Of a stretch of 64,000 nucleotides of DNA, positions 11,216-23,400 are shown in pieces. Under the pieces are notes generated by a model that saw only the letters and a program-made list of their open reading frames with translations, searched no databases and was not told the DNA's origin. How positions within the stretch are numbered: position 1 is the stretch's first letter; every line of letters starts with the position of its first letter. Made by a program: the position numbers and the translations under genes. The stretch is from Steromphala cineraria (lineage: Eukaryota > Mollusca > Gastropoda > Trochida > Trochidae), in assembly GCA_916613615.1 (NCBI GenBank), contig OU744735.1, positions 56,521,582-56,585,581 of the forward strand, in the 5' to 3' direction.

Positions 11216-11307
11216 TCTGTTCTGATATACATCAGTGAGGTGACAGGTTTAATCTTAGTTCAATGAGACTGTACAGCAACTACAATTTCCATGCTACATG
11301 TGGACAG

Positions 11308-11404
11308 GGCGAGGTGTGGGTGAGTGGTCGGACAGAGCAAGAAGCTAGAGCTAAAGCTGCAGAGAGACTGGGGATATCTCCTCACCAGGTGGAGCTCCAA
11401 CAGG
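11308..11404 (+). CDS. VARS1: Valyl-tRNA synthetase exon 1 (numbering within window)
   Basis: Acceptor ...GGACAG, donor GTATGT. Phase 0 in, 1 out. Encodes [19 protein letters not shown] followed by SPHQVELQQ, the segment just before the [11 protein letters not shown] block. A decayed copy lies at 12277-12413. Confidence 0.85.
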
Positions 11405-14400
11405 GTATGTAGTATGTCTCAGATGTGTTGTTGACTAAGCAAAGCATCCAAGAAAGGGTAGTGGGATAGGACACGGTCCAAACCATATGAGATCATTGCC
11501 AGGGCTTTACAGTCAGGCATAAAGACAGTAGAAAAATAAGGAGGGGGGCTGTCATGATCCTGCAATGTCCTTTGATTGTTAGGAATAAAGTATACGAAAA
11601 GTGCTTATCCGTGAAATCGAAAGGATGAAACCAGGGTTATTGTCATAGTTCTGTGAAAAGTTTCATCCAAGTATTGGAATTGTCAGAAAGGTTATTGTAA
11701 TATTTAGCAAAGGGATCTTAGCTCAAACAAACATTAATTCTCTATTTGTGAACCAACTTTTTTTACACTGCTGTTGCTAAGTATTTGTACTGGTTTCATG
11801 CGTATTTCCTCAATTAGGATATCACAGATGTGACAGACTTCATTGCACCAGTTTGAGGGTGTATTGCAGCTCAACAGTCTCCCCCTCTGTTTTTCTCTTA
11901 GCAAATCAATATTTACACAATCTCTACCCACAGAGGAAGCTCATCTTTAAATTCTGGTCAAACTTCTGCTGTGATACCCTTACATGTAACCTCTGTGGTC
12001 AGAGAATAATTTTTTTTATTCATTATTTGTTTTCAAGACTCCATACAGAAGGACATGAGAATAATATTGACATGGAGACCATTTAGAAATGATATCGATG
12101 CTGTTTATGTTTGGTAATATTATATTTCTGTGACTGACCACAGACGAGGATGTGCTGGACACCTGGTTCTCCTCTGCTCTCGTCCCCTTCTCCGTCATGG
12201 GCTGGCCCCAACAGGTCTGTACTGTAGAGATACATGCCTTTAGATAGTGAACAAATGTTACATTGTTATTTATGAAAGGTTTAATCTTAGTTCAAAGAGA
12301 CTGTTCAGCCACTATAATTTCCATGTTCCGTGTGGACAGGGTGTGGGTGAGTGGTCGGACGGAGCAGGAAGCTAGAGGTAAAGCGGCGGAGAGACTGGGG
12401 ATATCTCTCGACATGTACAAGGAGTAATTTGGAAGGGATTCTAGATAATATTGTCAGTTGAAATACATCGAGAGAATCATTTTATTGACAACCTATGGAA
12501 AAATAGTAACATTTCTGACAACCAATTATCATTTTTGAAACCCTGCTAGCTTAGAATAATGTCCTGTGGTACTGAATATATCCTCCTCCATCAGTCAGAC
12601 GACCTTTCACGGTTCTACCCGAGCAGCCTGCTGGAGACTGGGAGTGATATCCTCTTCTTCTGGGTCGCCCGGATGGTCATGCTGGGGCTCAATCTCACCG
12701 GTCAACTGCCCTTCAATCGGGTAGGTGAACTCACCGGTCAACTGCCCTTTAGTGTTTATCAGACAAAGATAATCCCTATTGGAGAGATGTTTTATTGGCT
12801 TGGCAAACATTTTATAAAAAACACAGCTTTGACAGTGAGGATGTAGACCAAATCTTAGCCCAGCCACTTTGGCTAAATCATTTCTTTAAATCTTCATACA
12901 TCATAAAGAACTGGTTTGATCACGGTATACATTTTATTAGAGATATCTTTTCTGAAGAGGGGTTTCACAACTTTGTTTTTGTTAAACAGAGGTTCAAAAT
13001 AAAAGGAACATTTCTAGATTATCAACATTTGTTAAACAACATTCCAGAGAATTGGAAACAGCAATTAGAAAACAGAATTATATGTTTAAATCATCTAGCT
13101 TACAATATTGTCCATTATGATATGATCTCTGATAGTAAAGGCTCAAGGGTATTTTATGATAAACTGATATGTAACAAAACTGTTCCAAAGGTATTAGAGT
13201 TTTGGAACAATATCTTTCAACAAAACATAAATTGGAAGGATGTCTTTATATTTTACAGACAATGTACCAATGATTGTAAGCTACTTGATTTTCAATATAA
13301 ATTCATTTTCAGAATTATTTATACAAAGAGAGAACTACTGAAGATGAAGCTAGTTGATAATGATAAATGCACATTTTGTAAACATGCCTCAGAAGATATT
13401 TCACATGTATACTTTGACTGTGAATTTGTAAAAAGATTTTGGCAAGACTTGGAAATGTTTATTAATAATCATCTTCATTGTAACATCATACTTACAAAAT
13501 TTGATATCACCTTTGGAATTAGCTCTCACAATAAAATACTTAATCATATGATACTTTTAGCCAAAAGATTTATCTATGTCTCAAGTATAAGACAACATGT
13601 ACTCTCTTCTGAGGAGTTTCTAAAATATCTAAAAATGACATGTTCAATTGAAAAATTTATTTCTAGGAAAAATAACAGATTTGAAGTATTTATCAGGAAA
13701 TGGAACCAGTTGCCAATGATACTAGGCATTGAATGAAGCTCTCATAAAATACTTACCCACTCTGTCCATACAACCATATGCTGATGTTGTATACACTTAC
13801 CTCTGTAAATTTTGCAAATGTACTTGCCTAATCATGTAACTTGTACAAATGCTTTGAAATGGAATAAAAAAAAAAAAATAAAAAAAAAATAAAAAAACTG
13901 CCCTTTAGTCAGGTGGGTCAACTCACCTGTCAACTGCCCTTTAGTCAGGTAGGTCAACTCACCGGTCAACTGCCCTTTAGTCAGGTAGGTCAACTCACCG
14001 GTTAACTGCCCTTTAGTCAGGTAGGTCAACTCACCGGTCAACTGCCCTTTAGTCAGGTAGGTCAACTCACCGGTCATGCCCTTTAGTCAGGTGAGTCAAC
14101 TCACAAGTCAACTGCCCTTTAGTCAGGTAGGTCAACTCACCGGTCAACTGCCCTTTAGTCAGGTAGGTCAACTCACCGGTCATGCCCTTTAGTCAGGTGA
14201 GTCAACTCACAAGTCAACTGCCCTTTAGTCAGGTAGGTCAACTCACCGGTCAACTGCCCTTTAGTAAGGTTGGTCAACTCACCGGTCAACTGCCCTTTAG
14301 TCAGGTAGGCCAACTCGCGGGTTAACTGCCCTTTAGTCAGGTGGGTCAACTCACCGGTCAACTGCCCTTTAGTCAGGTGGGTCAACTCACCGGTCAACTG

Positions 14401-17400
14401 CCCTTTAGTCAGGTAGGTTAACTCACCGGTCAACTGCCCTTTAGTCAGGTAGGTCAACTCATGGGTCAACTGCCCTTTAGTCAGGTAGGTCAACTCACCG
14501 GTCAACTTCCCTTTAGTCAGGTACATCAACTCACGTGTCAATTGCTCTTTAATCAGGTTGGCCTAACTCTGTGGTCAACTTCCCTTTAGTCAGGTTGGTC
14601 AACTGACCGGTCAACTTTCCTTTAGTCAGGTTGGTCAACTCACCGGTTAACTGCCCTTTAGTCAGGTGGGTCAACTCACCGGTCAACTGCCCTTTAGTCA
14701 GGGTGGGTCAACTCACCGGTCAACTGCTCTTAAGTCAGTTACGCCGCTAATGGCTGAAATATTGCCCAAGCGGCATAAAACAACAAACTCGCTCTCTCAC
14801 TCACTTGAGTCAGTTAGATGAACTGCCCTTTCAACATGTCCATCAAACTCATGGGTTAACTGCCCGTTTATTGGCATATCAAGGGTCAATTGCCCTTTAA
14901 TCATGTCCATCTTACTCTGTGGTCAATTGCCCTTTTATAATGTCCGTCTAACTCTGTGGTCAATTGTCCTTTAATCAGGTTGGCCTAACTCTGTGGTCAA
15001 TTGCCCTTTAGTCATGTCCGTCAAACTCAGTGGTCAATTGTCCTTTAATCATGTCCGTCAAACTCTGTGGTCAATTGTCCTTTAACCATCACCGTCAAAC
15101 TCAGTGGTCAATTGTCCTTAATCATGTCCATGAAACTCACATTAAAGCACCCTTTGATCATGTCCGTCAAACTCACATCTCCAGGTGCTGCTGCATGGGA
15201 TCTTGAGGGACTCCCAGGGGAGGAAGATGAGCAAGTCTCTGGGTAACGTCATCGACCCCATGGACGTCATCCACGGTTGTACCCTGCAGGTATATGCTTC
15301 AATATCTTTATATGATTGAGAGTGAGATACACTGCTGTGTCATTGAAATTAATCTGGCTAGAGTGGCAATAGTCTCTTTCTGTCAAGAAAAATCAGATAT
15401 CTTCAAGGGTTCAAACCTGTTGTATTGTCATACATTGGTGTAAAATATAGAGAATACTAAACATTGTTTTATTGATTTAAAATTTATTTACATTTTTATG
15501 AAACAAGGAATGGTTTGTTATCAAGCGGGTGAAAGCGAGTTTAATACCAATACCATTCACAAGTTTCATCAGATTCGGCTGATTCAATGATTTGTCAATC
15601 TTGGATCATGTTTCCAAGGTCGACAAGTTATTGTATCAACCGAATCTTAATAATTGTTTAATATGTCCCAAAGTTTCATCACTCCTGCATGTGTTGAGAT
15701 AATTGGTACTGAACAACTGGTTAAAACTATAAACCACTGGAAATCTGAGGGTCTTTGTTGTTTCAGAGGCATAATATCTTTCATGAGTTAACCAATTTCT
15801 ATTTTTCTCTCCCAGAGTTTTCAAAACCAGCTTTTGAAGAGCAACCTTGACCCTTCAGAGGTCAAGAGGGCAAGTGAAGGTCAGAAGAAGGATTTCCCCA
15901 AGGGGATTCCCCAGTGTGGTGCCGACGCCCTCCGATTTACACTGTGCTCCTATGACTTAAAGGGTAATAATAAGATTCTACAGCAGTACTAGCTTTTGAA
16001 TTTGAATGTATTTCTATAATGTAGACAAGAAGCGAGTCGGTTGAAGTTGCAAAGGCATTAGGGTAGTTAGCATGAGGTGCTGCTTTCCAGTCCACTGGTT
16101 ATTGCTGGGAAAAACTTTGGAGTAGAGTAGAGTAGAGAGGCTGTTGGTTAAAAGAAGAAAAGAATCAAAAAATGAGTGGAAAATGAAAGAATGCAAACAG
16201 TTGTCATGGCTTTTGGAAAATTAGTTTAATAAATTCTACTATATCCTAGGGTAGACCGTCTAGTGAAATGTAAGTGTAACAAATTGATATTTGGATGTAA
16301 TAGATGATCTTCAGATTTTGCTATTGCCATACATGATAGTGATAAAATGTTATTTGAATATTTTAAATATCTTTTTTATTGTTCTTTATGCTGGAGAATT
16401 GTTTGATGTAAAACAAATATCCATTCATTTCATGTTACTTATCTTGCACATACAAATTACTCAACTTTTGACAAATACAGTGGTTATTCATAAAAAAAAA
16501 TTTTTCACTAGGTATGTATGACATTTTGATTTCTGGAAAATGAATTTCATAAAAATAATCTTTACCACTTAAGCTGCAGAGATCAACATGGATATAACAC
16601 ACGCCAAGAGTAACAAACAGTTCTGTAACAAGATCTGGCAGGCTTACCACTTTGTTCAATCCAACCTGGGACCAGAGTTTACACCTGTATCCAAATTTGA
16701 GGTAAAATCTATTTTTTATTTCATACCCATTCCTTACAGTGTAAACGGAAGTTTATTGCATTTGTTTTGTCCATTCGTCCATAGAAACATATATTTATAT
16801 TGAGAATGGGGTATAAAGGAACCATTACTTACAACGCTAATTCACGATTTGGAAAATAAATGATCAATACATATCCTACACTTTTAGTGAAAAAATAGAA
16901 TTTTTTTTAGTAAATCAGCAAATATATTCTCATGATCTTCAATTTTGAAAAATTTGATTAAAAAATATTATATTACTGTTAAATGTTTACAAATTTGATT
17001 GTTGACAGATTACCAAAGACCATTCTGCTACTGACAAATGGATACTGAGTAGACTTAGTCACATGATTAGGTCATGTGACACTCACTTCAGAGCGTATGA
17101 CCTTCACCTTGCAACCAAATCTCTCCACCAGTTCTGGTTGACAGAATTCTGTGACCTCTATTTGGTAAGCAATGTTGAAGAAAACAGAGTTGTTGTTGAG
17201 TTTCATATTAAACACAGATGTGTATGAACCTGAGACAAGCAAATTGACAAAATTCAGAAAGTAAAGGGGCAAGCTTATAGAACACGTTGTATTGAAAATC
17301 ATCATGTGTACGGGTTTCTATTGGGGTTTTCAACTTACCCCTTCATTTATTTGAACCATTTCAATGATAACTCAACTAAAAATTGATTTGAAAAACCTTT

Positions 17401-20400
17401 AGGCCTAGCTTATCAAAACTTAGTATGTCTAACAATCATCATGTATTGTTATTGCTTTTATAGAGTTTTTGTCTTTTTCCATCAAAACAAGAGTTTCAAT
17501 ACTGTCTTCAGGGCACTGAAACTTAGCATTATAAGCAATAATGTGTATTGGATGAAGTCATTAAAAATACTAAGAATAGGTTTCTAATTTAAATACTGAT
17601 AAGGGTTCAGAACACAATTTTAAATTAAACTATTGCAAACATAATCTTAAAGCAGTTTACTGTTGAAAGTTTTAAAGGAGCATGTTTTAGTAGTTCATGG
17701 TGATGCTGAATGACCTTTTAGTTGCCATTTTATCAGATGAAAGGGTGCTGTTTATCAATGAATTACGAATGTTATTTTCTGTTGATCTGCAATTATGTCA
17801 GTAAGCTTGAATTCGTTTTCTGAGTCTATAGGCACTGATACAGTCTGTAAACCTACCCACAATAATACTCGCTATACTCCCATACTGAGTCTAGAGAGAT
17901 ACAGTAAGAGGTCGTATCAGCCGACCTTTTGATGACCTATGACCCTCCAATGTTATATGTGCAAAAGCAGACTATTGCGGCATGGTAAGCCAAGTCCTGA
18001 TTGGTCAATTCAATAAGTCAATAATTCAATAATTGAGTATAGCGAGTGTTATTGAGGCTAGGTTTACTTAGACTGGCACTGACGATATTGCATGTGACAT
18101 CAACTATGTTTGACCTATGGATAATAGCTTGTTCATTACTAACAGGAGTGTGTGAAGCCGGTGTTCCAGCAAGGCTCGGACTCTGAGCAGGCTGCCGCGA
18201 GACAAGTGCTGTACCTCTGTGTGGAGACGTATCTACGAGCCATCAGCCCTTTCACACCTCACCTGGCTGAAGAGCTCTACCAGAGACTCCCTAGAAGGGG
18301 AGATAACTGGCCGGAGAGCATCTGTGTAGCACCTTATCCAAAACAAGAAGAAGTATGTTAATGTGTGCATTTATTTAATCTATGTATTTCTATTTAGTAA
18401 TAATCAATTGCAGAGACATATGTATGTGTTTATATATAGGTTATAAATAGAACTAGAATCAATAAAGGCAAACAATGTATGAACATTGTGACCTTTCCAT
18501 CTATGTTCGCTAGATCATCCATGGCTGTCACATCAGGGTTTATGGGGTTTTTTCCAAGTAAATGAACATTTTTGACATTTTGATAACGTAACATGTGATG
18601 AAACATGTTTACAACAAGAAGTCAGCCTGTTTTTCCTCAAGTTACAAGAAATAAGTAGACATTTTACCAATTTGCATTATAATATTTGAACTAAATATTG
18701 AACACGCTCTGTGTCAAATATTTATATGCCACTGTATTTTTCACTAAAGAAAAGATGAATATCAATGAAATATTGCAGTACTGTTGGGTGGATGAAGATG
18801 CTGACCAGACAATGTCTGTTGTGAGGGAAGTCTCCCACCTGTCTCTGGCTGTCCGGAGGGACCTCAACCTCACCAAGCTTAGGGCATCAGGTCAGTAGAA
18901 CTCTCAACCTCACCAAGCTTAGGGCATCAGGTCAGTAGAACTCTCAACCTCACCAAGCTCAGGGTATCAGGTCAGTGGAACTTTCAACCTCACTCCAGTG
19001 AGTAGAATCACTCTCCAAATACTTGTTTATCTGAGAGAGCCCAGGGGTTATTCTTGTCAGAAATTCCTGCATGTTTTAGGATGCATTTTGCAACAGAAGA
19101 TAGCATACTGATGTTTGGTTTCTCTGTTGTATTCTTGCTTCTGCAAAGAGTGTATCATGCAAACCTCATCAAAATGAACCAATCAATAGATCGGCCACAT
19201 TGACCATGGATGATATACCCTGACGTTAACCATTCAACTTTCACGGTCTGTTGATTTTGCAATGTCGCACTCATAGTGGATTTTTTAAGTCTTTTATAAA
19301 TATCATGATCAAATCTCTTTTCTTGAAATAATTATGTATATTCCTATTTTCCAGCCTACCTAGTGTGCAATGACCCCACTCTGCTGATGAGACTGACTGA
19401 CCTGAGACTGAGTATGCAGACTCTCTCCCGGTCTCGAGATTTGACTCTGACCTCAGACTGTCAGTCTGTCCCTGCAGACTGCGTCTCTCTCCCGGTCAAT
19501 GAGTCCTGTACACTAGCTGTGTGCATCAAGGTGAGTCTGTCCCAGCTGACTGCGTCTGTCTCCGGGTCAATGAGTTCTGTACTCTAGCTGTGTGCATCAA
19601 GGTTAGTCTGTCCCTGCTGACTGTGTCTGTCTCCCGGTCAATGAGTTCTGTACTCTAGCTGTGTGCATCAAGGTTAGTCTGTCCCTGCTGACTGCATCTG
19701 TCTCCCGGTCAATGAGTCCTGTACTCTAGCTGTGTGCATCAAGGTGAGTCTGTCCCTGCAGACTGCGTCTCTCTCCCGGTCAATGAGTCCTGTACTCTAG
19801 CTGTGTGCATCAAGGTTAGTCTGTCCCTGCTGACTGTGTCTGTCTCCCGGTCAATGAGTTCTGTACTCTAGCTGTGTGCATCAAGGTGAGTCTGTCCCTG
19901 CAGACTGCGTCTCTCTCTCGGTCAATGAGTCCTGTACCCTAGCTGTGTGCATCAAGGTTAGTCTGTCCCTGCTGACTGCGTCTCTCTCCCGGTCAATGAG
20001 TCCTCTACTCTAGTTGTGTGCATCAAGGTGAGTCTGTCCCTTCTGACTGCGTCTCTCTCCCGGTCAATGAGTCCTGTACCCTAGCTGTGTGCATCAAGGT
20101 GAGTCTGTCCCTGCAGACTGCGTCTCTCTCCCGGTCAATGAGTCCTGTACACTAGCTGTGTGCATCAAGGTGAGTCTGTCCCAGCTGACTGCGTCTGTCT
20201 CCGGGTCAATGAGTTCTGTACTCTAGCTGTGTGCATCAAGGTTAGTCTGTCCCTGCTGACTGTGTCTGTCTCCCGGTCAATGAGTTCTGTACTCTAGCTG
20301 TGTGCATCAAGGTTAGTCTGTCCCTGCTGACTGCATCTGTCTCCCGGTCAATGAGTCCTGTACTCTAGCTGTGTGCATCAAGGTGAGTCTGTCCCTGCAG

Positions 20401-23400
20401 ACTGCGTCTCTCTCCCGGTCAATGAGTCCTGTACTCTAGCTGTGTGCATCAAGGTTAGTCTGTCCCTGCTGACTGTGTCTGTCTCCCGGTCAATGAGTTC
20501 TGTACTCTAGCTGTGTGCATCAAGGTGAGTCTGTCCCTGCAGACTGCGTCTCTCTCCCGGTCAATGAGTCCTGTACCCTAGCTGTGTGCATCAAGGTTAG
20601 TCTGTCCCTGCTGACTGCGTCTCTCTCCCGGTCAATGAGTCCTCTACTCTAGTTGTGTGCATCAAGGTGAGTCTGTCCCTTCTGACTGCGTCTCTCTCCC
20701 GGTCAATGAGTCCTGTACCCTAGCTGTGTGCATCAAGGTGAGTCTGTCCCTGCAGACTGCGTCTCTCTCCCGGTCAATGAGTCCTGTACACTAGCTGTGT
20801 GCATCAAGGTGAGTCTGTCCCAGCTGACTGCGTCTGTCTCCGGGTCAATGAGTTCTGTACTCTAGCTGTGTGCATCAAGGTTAGTCTGTCCCTGCTGACT
20901 GTATCTGTCTCCCGGTCAATGAGTTCTGTACTCTAGCTGTGTGCATCAAGGTTAGTCTGTCCCTGCTGACTGCATCTGTCTCCCGGTCAATGAGTCCTGT
21001 ACTCTAGCTGTGTGCATCAAGGTGAGTCTGTCCCTGCAGACTGCGTCTCTCTCCCGGTCAATGAGTCCTGTACTCTAGCTGTGTGCATCAAGGTTAGTCT
21101 GTCCCTGCTGACTGCGTCTCTCTCCCGGTCAATGAGTCCTCTACTCTAGTTGTGTGCATCAAGGTGAGTCTGTCCCTTCTGACTGCGTCTCTCTCCCGGT
21201 CAATGAGTCCTGTACTCTAGCTGTGTGCATCAAGGTTAGTCTGTCCCTGCTGACTGCGTCTCTCTCCCGGTCAATGAGTCCTCTACTCTAGTTGTGTGCA
21301 TCAAGGTGAGTCTGTCCCTTCTGACTGCGTCTGTCTCCCGGTCAATGAGTCCTGTACCCTAGCTGTGTGCATCAAGGTGAGTCTGTCCCTGCTGACTGCG
21401 TCCGTCTCCCAGTGAATGAGTCCTGTACTCTAACTGTGAACATCAAGGTGAGTCTGCAAGCTCTATAATCCCTTTCAATGAGTATATCAGTGGTCTAGCT
21501 TAAGGGGGGGGTTGGGTTTTACCATATATATATTAATTGCATTGAAACATAACTCTCTTATTAAAGGGAACATTTCTCATGTGGCTGTATGTAGTGAACT
21601 TGAGTTATTTCTTCCCCTTACCCCTTTATATCATCAAAGTAAAAAGGAATGAATCATTTGGGAGGTGAATTTCAAAAGTTATTGCCTTGACTTTGAGGGT
21701 GTGGACAAATAATTTTCTTACTTACTGATAGAACTGGTTAATGTTAAAACTCAAATTGTATTTTCCTAGATCTTACAGGTCACATTAAGGTCACATTAGT
21801 CCCATTGTCAACCATGTAAAAAAATAGTTCATACTGTATGTACAAAGTTAATTGAAAAGCATTGATTTAATTATATTTGTTAAAAAGAACATTTATTTCT
21901 CTTCTGTCTTCTAGGACGTAGTGAATGCAGAAGCAGTCCTTCCTAGTTTGAGACAGAAGTCATCAAAGTTGGAGACAGAACTGCTCAGACTGTCTTCCAG
22001 TCTATCACAGCTACATGATGAGCAGATTGTGAAGAAGAATAGTGATAAGGTATTTTACTGAGCAAATTGTATCCTGCTACATCTCTGTTTATATGACAAT
22101 GTCGGACTCCAACATATGCTGTGTTATCGATCTGGCCAAAACTCTCCTATCACTGACGGCTGGTTACTCAATGCTGTTTATAGTCTGTATGTTTTCAAGC
22201 CTAACTATTTATAAACTCAATACACTTTTCTAGTAAGCCTTTCATATTAATCTTATAAAGCAGTAGAAGAAGTCGGGGGTATATAGCGGTCAGCGCGTCC
22301 GTCCGTCCGCCCGTCCCGTCACACTTTTTGTTCCGCCCATAACTCAAATACTATTTGTTCAAATGTCACGAAACTTCATATGTGTAATCACTATGGTCCC
22401 TAGATGTGCCTTTTGTATATTTCGGTCAGATGCCCTCATTATGTTTTTAGATTTTAGACTTCTTTGTTGTAGAAGTGACTGTTTGAGGAAGTCATTTTTG
22501 TTCCGCTCATAACTCGGATATTATTTGTTCAAATGTCACAAAACTTCATATTTGTAATCACTATGGTCCCTAGATGTGCCTTTTGTATATTTTGGTCAGA
22601 TGCCCTCATTATGTTTTTAGATTTTAGACTTCTTTGTTGTAGAAGTGACTGTTTGAGGAAGTCATTTTTGTTCCGCTCATAACTCGGATATTATTTGTTC
22701 AAATGTCACAAAACTTCATATTTGTAATCACTATGGTCCCTAGATGTGCCTTTTGTATATTTTGGTCAGATGCCCTCATTCTTTTTTTAGATTTTATACT
22801 TCTTTGTTGTAGAAGTGACTGTTTGAGGAAGTCATTTTTGTTCCGCTCATAACTCGGATATTATTTGTTCAAATGTCACAAAACTTCATATTTGTAATCA
22901 CTATGGTCCCTAGATGTGCCTTTTGTATATTTTGGTCAGATGCCCTCATTATTTCTTTAGATTTTAGACTTCTTTGTTGAAGAAGTGACTGTTTGAGGAA
23001 GTCATTTTTGTTCCGCTCTTAACTCGAGTACTATATGTTCAAATGTTGCGAAACTTTATATATGTAATCCCTACAGTCCTTAGATGTGCCTTTTGTTAAT
23101 TTTGGTCCGATTCCAGGATCATTATTTTAGATTTTCAACTTCTTTATTGTAGAAGTGACTGTTTGAGGAAGTCATTTTTGTTCCGCTCATAACTCTGATA
23201 CTATTTCTTCCAATGTGATAAAATTGTATATTTGTAATGGCTATGGTCCCTAGATATGCCTTTTGTATATTTCAGTCAGACCACTCTCATTATTATTTTA
23301 AGATTTAGATTTCTTTCTTGTAGAGTGACTCTTTGAGGAAGTCATTTTTGTTCCGCTCTTAATTCTGATATTTTTTGTTCAGATGAGCCATTCGATGTAC

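Larger units (their letters stand above)
12721..15180 (+). repeat. 36-bp minisatellite filling intron 3, derived from the exon 3 end and 5' splice site
   Basis: Exon 3 ends CTCACCGGTCAACTGCCCTT followed shortly by GTAGGT. Directly after the donor the intron repeats CTCACCGGTCAACTGCCCTT followed by TAGTCAGGTAGGT, and continues in 36-bp units. About 23 good units span 13897-14740; more diverged units (TCAATTGCCCTTTAATCATG type) run from about 14810 to within a few bases of the exon 4 acceptor at 15184. Many units retain an AG/GTAGGT or AG/GTGGGT donor-like site. A LINE (12754-13895) and a 63-bp element (14742-14804) interrupt it. Confidence 0.9.

Noticed and set aside
13832..14541. Repetitive minus-strand frames encoding [12 protein letters not shown] units
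   Set aside because: Generated by the 36-bp period of the intron array, a multiple of three; on the wrong strand relative to the gene.
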